A program made the position numbers and the translations under genes. Positions 1-3,741 of a DNA stretch of 8,581 nt are shown here, in pieces. The stretch is from Crocinitomicaceae bacterium (GTDB lineage Bacteria > Bacteroidota > Bacteroidia > Flavobacteriales_D > Crocinitomicaceae): positions 1 through 8,581 of the forward strand of contig JABSPC010000495.1 of the NCBI GenBank assembly GCA_013215515.1. The letters are read 5' to 3'. The first letter of the stretch is position 1; each line of letters starts with the position of its first letter. The notes under the pieces were generated by a model, which worked only from the letters and a program-made list of their open reading frames with translations, made no database searches and was not told the DNA's origin.

Positions 1-918
1 CAGATACCTCATATATCCAAATTCACGACCGTTTCTCATGCTTTTGGAATTGTCTATAAAGAATGTCCCTTCGGAGTCACTATTTAATTGGTTCTTGAAT
101 TCAGGCGATGTTTTGGTGAGCACGTTTCCTTTAACAAAAATATTTTCACAGAAGGAGCTCATGAAAATATTTTGAAGCTCCATATCGACAGAATCACGAA
201 GTTCGTAGTATGTTTTTTTTGTTGGGTCTTCTCCCGCCTCAGGAAGGTTGTCCTCTTCATCTATTGGAGTAATCGTGTTTTCTTCTGTCTCCATCTCTTC
301 GATAAATAGAACATCGGGGCCTTCGTTATACCATTCTGGACTTTCTTCATAGTACGTCTCGTCATAATACTCCCTTTCGTAGTAGTAATCATCATGGTAA
401 TGACCCCATGGAGAATCATTTCCTTGAGCATACCAAATTGAATCGGTTATTTCATCTACTTTATTTCCTGTTGGAATAACTCTATATAAAATGCCGAGAT
501 TTCCTTTAATTGCAATTCGATTGAAATAAGACGAATAAAATTCGACTCCTGGATAATTGCTTTCAATTGGATCAAAATCATCGAACACTTCAAAAAGCTG
601 ATCTTTATTTACAATCCCAAACGTTAAACCTGAAACCATGTATTCATCAGCTTGACCAATAAAGATGTTAAGCTTTTGATCGAAATCAATTCCTGAATCT
701 TTTATTGTTTTTCCAGATGTAGACCCGTCAAAAAGTTCCTGTTGAACCTCTTCCATAAACTCGTATTGAACAAGTCGATCTAAGGATACCTTTTGCAACA
801 AATTAATGTTGTTAATGCTAAAAACGGAACTCGCTTCTTGAGGAACTAAATCTTCAGAATTTTGAGCATTCAACCCAAATCCAGTGATGAGTGAAAGTGC
901 AGTTAGGAATATTTTCAT
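1..918 (-). CDS. Exported protein of unknown function, C-terminus beyond window
   Basis: This open frame starts at ATG 918 and runs without a stop through position 1, giving 306 visible codons. Residues 1-18 (MKIFLTALSLITGFGLNA) form a clean Sec signal peptide with likely cleavage before QNSEDL, so the product is periplasmic or outer-membrane associated. Residues 20-160 read as a globular domain (around EASSVFSINNINLLQKVSLD and GLTFGIVNKDQLFEVFDDF). The 'is a value stored per layer or instance' style of this domain faintly recalls DUF4836-type Bacteroidota exported proteins, but I would not assign it. Residues 173-197 hold 9 Tyr among many Asp/Glu, followed to about residue 235 by an acidic, probably disordered stretch. 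A second folded segment begins near residue 240 (NIFVKGNVLT). No catalytic motif is visible. The gene lies 68 nt downstream of a lipoprotein gene on the same strand, with a candidate promoter in the gap. The reading frame is certain; the function is unknown. Confidence 0.85.
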   Translation of the reverse strand, partial: MKIFLTALSLITGFGLNAQNSEDLVPQEASSVFSINNINLLQKVSLDRLVQYEFMEEVQQELFDGSTSGKTIKDSGIDFDQKLNIFIGQADEYMVSGLTFGIVNKDQLFEVFDDFDPIESNYPGVEFYSSYFNRIAIKGNLGILYRVIPTGNKVDEITDSIWYAQGNDSPWGHYHDDYYYEREYYDETYYEESPEWYNEGPDVLFIEEMETEENTITPIDEEDNLPEAGEDPTKKTYYELRDSVDMELQNIFMSSFCENIFVKGNVLTKTSPEFKNQLNSDSEGTFFIDNSKSMRNGREFGYMRYL

Positions 919-960
919 TTGAATCAATTATGCCCAAGTTGGGACTTTAAATTACGATAT

Positions 961-968
961 CAAAAGTA
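961..968 (-). promoter_or_regulatory. Candidate -7 box for the exported-protein gene
   Basis: The minus strand reads TACTTTTG here, an exact match to the Bacteroidota -7 consensus TAnnTTTG. It sits in the 68-nt gap between the lipoprotein stop and the ATG at 918, leaving a leader of roughly 35-40 nt. No TTG-like -33 element is seen at the expected 17-23 nt upstream (the region reads GTTAAG), so the promoter may be weak or the match fortuitous. Confidence 0.4.
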
Positions 969-986
969 CGAAAATATGAAGCTTAA

Positions 987-1664
987 CTATTCGGTTTTCT
1001 TTAGATAAATCGTGTTATCCAGCAGATTATAATTTTGCGTGAGTGAATAAGGGTCTGTACGCAACATAATGGCTTTTTTGTTTGCCGACAGTTTGGCTTT
1101 ATCATTGTCAAACTTCTCAATTTCAGATTCGAACCGCGTTATTGATGTATAAGAACCCTCTTTCAACAATAGTCGATCAGCATTCTTAATTTCCTTTGAT
1201 TTCTTAATTGTTATTTCAGGAACAGAGCGATTTAATGTAGTTCCGCTGAAAATAAGCCAATTGTGATCCAATTCTGGAATGGCCTTGCCATTGTTCTCTG
1301 ACAAGGCTATCGTTTTAATGGCCGATTGCAATTCGCTCAAGGAAGTAAAGTCACAGGAAAGTTTAAATATAAAGTTTGTGTAATCTGCGGTGAGACTTAC
1401 ATTCGAAATTCCAGCCTCAGATTTGAGTTTTTCATTTAAGCGATTAATCTTCCGTTTGATGTCATATATTGATGGAACTTTTTTGCCATCTAAGCTATCC
1501 AAAGCGAGAATAGAGTTTATTTTAATCTTGCTTGAACTTAAATTGATGTTGTATTTGAAGGACCCACTTCCGTCGAGGTTCAATGTCAAATCATCGATAA
1601 TCTCAACACAACCAGTTATGGAAAGTGTTATCAATGCAACAAATAAAATACGTAGATATCTCAT
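987..1664 (-). CDS. Small lipoprotein of unknown function
   Basis: The 225-residue product begins MRYLRILFVALITLSITGC. It has a charged n-region, a hydrophobic core and a lipobox ending ITG-C19, so it should be exported by Sec, lipidated at Cys19 and cut by signal peptidase II. The mature part opens with a beta-rich stretch (LTLNLDGSGSFKYNINLSSS, residues 26-45). This 'charged strand, then N/DGSG, then strand' layout recalls LppM-like bacterial lipoproteins; that is resemblance, not identification. A Lys/Glu-rich, probably helical segment covers about residues 66-86, and the C-terminal third is charged and Lys-rich. No catalytic motif is apparent. The start is well placed because the signal peptide has normal length and no other Met lies near it. 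The gene diverges from the RidA gene across a 138-nt region. A TAnnTTTG box lies only 4 nt before the ATG. Confidence 0.85.
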   Translation of the reverse strand: MRYLRILFVALITLSITGCVEIIDDLTLNLDGSGSFKYNINLSSSKIKINSILALDSLDGKKVPSIYDIKRKINRLNEKLKSEAGISNVSLTADYTNFIFKLSCDFTSLSELQSAIKTIALSENNGKAIPELDHNWLIFSGTTLNRSVPEITIKKSKEIKNADRLLLKEGSYTSITRFESEIEKFDNDKAKLSANKKAIMLRTDPYSLTQNYNLLDNTIYLKKTE

Positions 1665-1668
1665 AATA

Positions 1669-1676
1669 CAAATTTA
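1669..1676 (-). promoter_or_regulatory. Candidate -7 box, lipoprotein gene
   Basis: The minus strand reads TAAATTTG, matching TAnnTTTG, and ends 4 nt before the ATG at 1664. If used, transcription would begin at or next to the start codon, giving a leaderless or nearly leaderless mRNA. No -33 TTG lies at the right distance; the nearest upstream TTGs are about 10 and 28 nt away. A chance match in AT-rich DNA remains possible. Confidence 0.3.
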
Positions 1677-1779
1677 TGCATTTCTCCAATACCCTAAACT
1701 GTACCAAGTTTTTAATGAATACAACGATATTTTCCTCGTGTTTGAACCACAGGATATGTACTATTCATTCGAAAAAGCG

Positions 1780-1787
1780 TATATTTG
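1780..1787 (+). promoter_or_regulatory. Candidate -7 box, RidA-TPR operon
   Basis: The sequence TATATTTG matches TAnnTTTG and ends 15 nt before the ATG at 1803, implying a leader of about 10 nt without a Shine-Dalgarno sequence, normal for this phylum. It overlaps an in-frame TTG (1785) that would extend the protein by six residues. This overlap is an argument for ATG 1803 as the true start. No clear -33 TTG is seen at 17-23 nt upstream. Confidence 0.45.
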
Positions 1788-1802
1788 CGTGAAATATTTG
1801 AT

Positions 1803-2237
1803 ATGTCAAACGAGAGTAGAATTTCAACAGAAAGAGCGCCAAAGCCAGTGGGACTTTATCCTCACGCTCGTAAAGTTGGTGATTTATTGTTTTTATCTGG
1901 AGTTGGACCGCGTGTAGCAGGATCTGATGATATTGATTCTGTTGTTCCAGGATTGAAGCTCGATAAAAACGGAAATTTCATTGAATTTGATTTCGCTGCG
2001 CAGTGCAGAAGTGTGTTTGATAATGTCAAAATTATTTTGGAGGAATCTGGCTCAAGCTGGGATGAATTAGTGGATGTAACGGTATTCTTAGTAAATATGA
2101 AAAGAGACTTTCATGAGTACAATAAGATTTATGCGGAGTACTTTGGAGAAAACCAGCCTTGTAGAACAACAGTTGAAATTAGTTCTTTACCGACTCCGAT
2201 TGCCATTGAATTAAAATGTATCGCAACTATTAAATAA
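1803..2237 (+). CDS. RidA/YjgF/UK114-family enamine/imine deaminase
   Basis: This 144-residue protein covers the whole RidA fold. RidA proteins form trimers and hydrolyse reactive enamine/imine intermediates such as 2-aminoacrylate, releasing ammonia and protecting PLP enzymes; they act in the cytoplasm. Visible signatures are the N-terminal GLYPHARKVGDLLFLSG (residues 17-33), the helix with VFDNVKIILEESG, then DVTVFLVNM, and the family C-terminal motif PCRTTVE (119-125) followed by IELKCIA (135-141). Arg121 corresponds to the substrate-carboxylate arginine of RidA, and Glu136 to the conserved active-site glutamate. The P-H pair at 20-21 and the loop insert at about 40-52 differ from classical RidA and are reminiscent of the 2-aminomuconate deaminase branch, but no kynurenine-pathway genes lie nearby. 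I chose ATG 1803 over in-frame TTG 1785 because the latter overlaps the promoter box. The next gene starts 2 nt after the stop. Confidence 0.92.
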   Translation: MSNESRISTERAPKPVGLYPHARKVGDLLFLSGVGPRVAGSDDIDSVVPGLKLDKNGNFIEFDFAAQCRSVFDNVKIILEESGSSWDELVDVTVFLVNMKRDFHEYNKIYAEYFGENQPCRTTVEISSLPTPIAIELKCIATIK

Positions 2238-2239
2238 TT

Positions 2240-2818
2240 ATGATTGGATTTATTATTCGCTGTCTTTTAGCAGTAGGAATGTTGGGTAGTACTGTAGCCC
2301 TTTTTTATACAGGATATTGGGGATGGGGAATTACATTGATTCTTCCAACTGTTATCGTAGGATTCTCTTTCTTTAGAAATGAAAAAATGATTCTGGCTTT
2401 GAACGCCATGAGAACAGGAGATACCGATAAAGCAAAAAACTATGTGAACAAAATCACTTCTCCGCAATTCTTGCCAAAAAAGCAACATGCTTATGTTTTG
2501 TTTTTGAAAGCAGTTTTGAATACACAGGAATTGGGATTTGCTCAAAGTGAAGCTCTTCTTCGTAAAGCAATGACAATGGGTCTAAGAACGGGGCAGGATA
2601 ATGCCGTTGCTAGAATGCACCTTGCTGGAATTTGTGCTCAAACGGGAAGAAAGAAAGAAGCTGTGACGCTTTTGGCTGAAGCTAAGAAATTGGATTCTTC
2701 TGGAATGATGAAAGATCAAATCAACCAAATGCAAGGTCAATTGCGTGTTGCACCATCTAAGAATCAAATGAGAATGGCGCAAATGCAAGGTGGAAGACGT
2801 AAGACTCCTAGAAGATAA
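2240..2818 (+). CDS. Two-TM membrane protein with TPR-like repeats
   Basis: The product has 192 residues. Two hydrophobic helices cover about residues 3-23 and 27-46, joined by a short aromatic turn (YTGYWGWG). From residue 47 onward the protein is soluble and helical. Residues about 47-115 form two degenerate helix-turn-helix units, and residues 121-152 read as a near-canonical tetratricopeptide repeat (ARMHLAGICAQTGRKKEAVT). The last 30 residues are rich in Met, Gln and Arg and end in a basic tail (GGRRKTPRR). The likely topology is an N-terminal membrane hairpin with the TPR part in the cytoplasm, where it could serve as a protein-binding platform. The ATG follows the RidA stop by 2 nt, so the two genes are almost certainly co-transcribed and perhaps coupled. 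I do not recognise a named family, and the partner is unknown. Confidence 0.85.
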   Translation: MIGFIIRCLLAVGMLGSTVALFYTGYWGWGITLILPTVIVGFSFFRNEKMILALNAMRTGDTDKAKNYVNKITSPQFLPKKQHAYVLFLKAVLNTQELGFAQSEALLRKAMTMGLRTGQDNAVARMHLAGICAQTGRKKEAVTLLAEAKKLDSSGMMKDQINQMQGQLRVAPSKNQMRMAQMQGGRRKTPRR

Positions 2819-2822
2819 AAAA

Positions 2823-2886
2823 TCGATTTTCTGATCTTTAGATTGTCCGATTTTTCGAGCAATCGAGCAATTGGATAGTCGAACAA
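2823..2886. repeat. Degenerate 8-bp-period repeat array, 8 units
   Basis: Cut into octamers from 2823, the gap reads TCGATTTT, CTGATCTT, TAGATTGT, CCGATTTT, TCGAGCAA, TCGAGCAA, TTGGATAG, TCGAACAA. Every unit has G at position 3 and seven of eight have A at position 4. Two adjacent units are identical. The first four units end in T-rich halves and the last units in GCAA/ACAA, so neighbouring units are partly complementary: 2842-2850 can pair with 2855-2863 around a TTTT loop, with one wobble and one mismatch. A perfect 12-bp palindrome, AAAATCGATTTT, overlaps the left edge (2819-2830). Similar units with 1-nt slips (TTGAATTT at 2888, GTGAGCAA at 2897) run into the start of the methyltransferase gene. 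A period of 8 does not fit coding sequence. The role is unknown. Confidence 0.6.
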
Positions 2887-2887
2887 A

Positions 2888-3739
2888 TTGAATTTTGTGA
2901 GCAAAATTTATACTACCGGATGGTCTGACTACGAGCTTATCGACGCTGGTGGCGGCAAAAAACTCGAGCGTTGGGGTGATATAATCACGATCCGTCCAGA
3001 ATTACAAGCTTATTTTCGTTCAGAAAAAACATTTGATCAATGGAATCAAATGGCGCATTGGGAGTTTATTCCAAAAGGCGCTCAATCAGGAACCTGGAAG
3101 CAACTCAAAAAGGATGCTCCGAATGAATGGTCAATTCAATATCACGGACTTCGTTTTCAATTAAAATTGACAAAGTTCAAACACGTTGGCCTATTCCCAG
3201 AGCAACGTACCAATTGGGATTTCATAGCTGATCACCTTGATGACTCATCGAAATTTTTAAACTTATTTGCGTATACAGGAGCGGCTTCGGTTGTCGCTAG
3301 AAATACGGGCTCTGAGTCATTTCACGTTGATTCTGTCAAACAACTCATTTCTTGGGCAAGAGAAAATATGGATGCGTCTCAGTTGGAAAATATCAAATGG
3401 GTGCATGAGGACGCATTGAAATTCGCAGCAAGAGAAGTTAAAAGAGGAAATAAATATTCTGGAATTGTGATGGACCCACCAGCTTGGGGAATTGGAGCGA
3501 ATAAGGAAAAATGGAAACTCGAGAACAAATTGGATGAGTTAATGGCGAATGCTAAGAAGCTTATCGGTCATAATGGTTTTCTTATTCTCAATACGTATTC
3601 ACCGAAAGTGGAATTGAAAACCATCGAACAATTGGCCCAAAGATACTTTGGTAAAAGAAAATTTGAAGTCAGCGAGCTTTGGATGAAAACGACAACAGGT
3701 AAGGAGCTGTATTATGGGAATTTGTTAAGGGTGTACTAA
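2888..3739 (+). CDS. Class I SAM-dependent methyltransferase, RlmI/RlmK-like
   Basis: The 283-residue product is a class I Rossmann methyltransferase of the COG1092 type (rRNA methyltransferases RlmI and the RlmK half of RlmKL), without RlmI's N-terminal PUA domain. Residues 14-40 (DYELIDAGGGKKLERWG and after) are typical of the stand-alone Bacteroidota form. Next come GLFPEQRTNW (101-110), SAM motif I LNLFAYTGAAS (124-134), the ribose-binding acidic residue D148 in FHVDSVK, E174-D175 of motif III, and motif IV DPPAWG (196-201). Residues 235-238 (NTYS) occupy the place where m5C enzymes such as RlmI carry a catalytic Cys. The protein contains no cysteine, so cysteine-dependent m5C chemistry is excluded; the substrate is probably RNA but unproven. 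A TAG at 2876 bounds the frame and no ATG is near, so the start is TTG 2888 or GTG 2897. The gene is 69 nt downstream of the TPR gene. Confidence 0.88.
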   Translation: MNFVSKIYTTGWSDYELIDAGGGKKLERWGDIITIRPELQAYFRSEKTFDQWNQMAHWEFIPKGAQSGTWKQLKKDAPNEWSIQYHGLRFQLKLTKFKHVGLFPEQRTNWDFIADHLDDSSKFLNLFAYTGAASVVARNTGSESFHVDSVKQLISWARENMDASQLENIKWVHEDALKFAAREVKRGNKYSGIVMDPPAWGIGANKEKWKLENKLDELMANAKKLIGHNGFLILNTYSPKVELKTIEQLAQRYFGKRKFEVSELWMKTTTGKELYYGNLLRVY

Positions 3740-3741
3740 AC

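Noticed and set aside
138..173. Two copies of an AAATATTTT palindrome within the first gene
   Set aside because: They encode ordinary residues (IFVKGN and NIFM regions) in an AT-rich frame and are most simply chance.
88..309. Open frame of 73 codons on the plus strand
   Set aside because: It lies inside the exported-protein gene on the other strand, is rich in Cys/Phe/Trp from reversed codons, and shows no family features.
933..943. Inverted repeat CCCAAGTTGGG in the gap before the exported-protein gene
   Set aside because: The arms are 5 bp with a 1-base centre and no T-run follows, so it is not a credible intrinsic terminator. It might be an operator, but a single short palindrome is too weak to call.
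1390..1917. Open frame of 175 codons on the plus strand
   Set aside because: It overlaps the lipoprotein gene, the divergent promoter region and the start of the RidA gene in another frame; the protein has no recognisable features.
2267..2788. Two minus-strand open frames under the TPR gene
   Set aside because: Both are antisense shadows of a well-supported coding frame and have low-complexity His/Ser/Cys-rich products.
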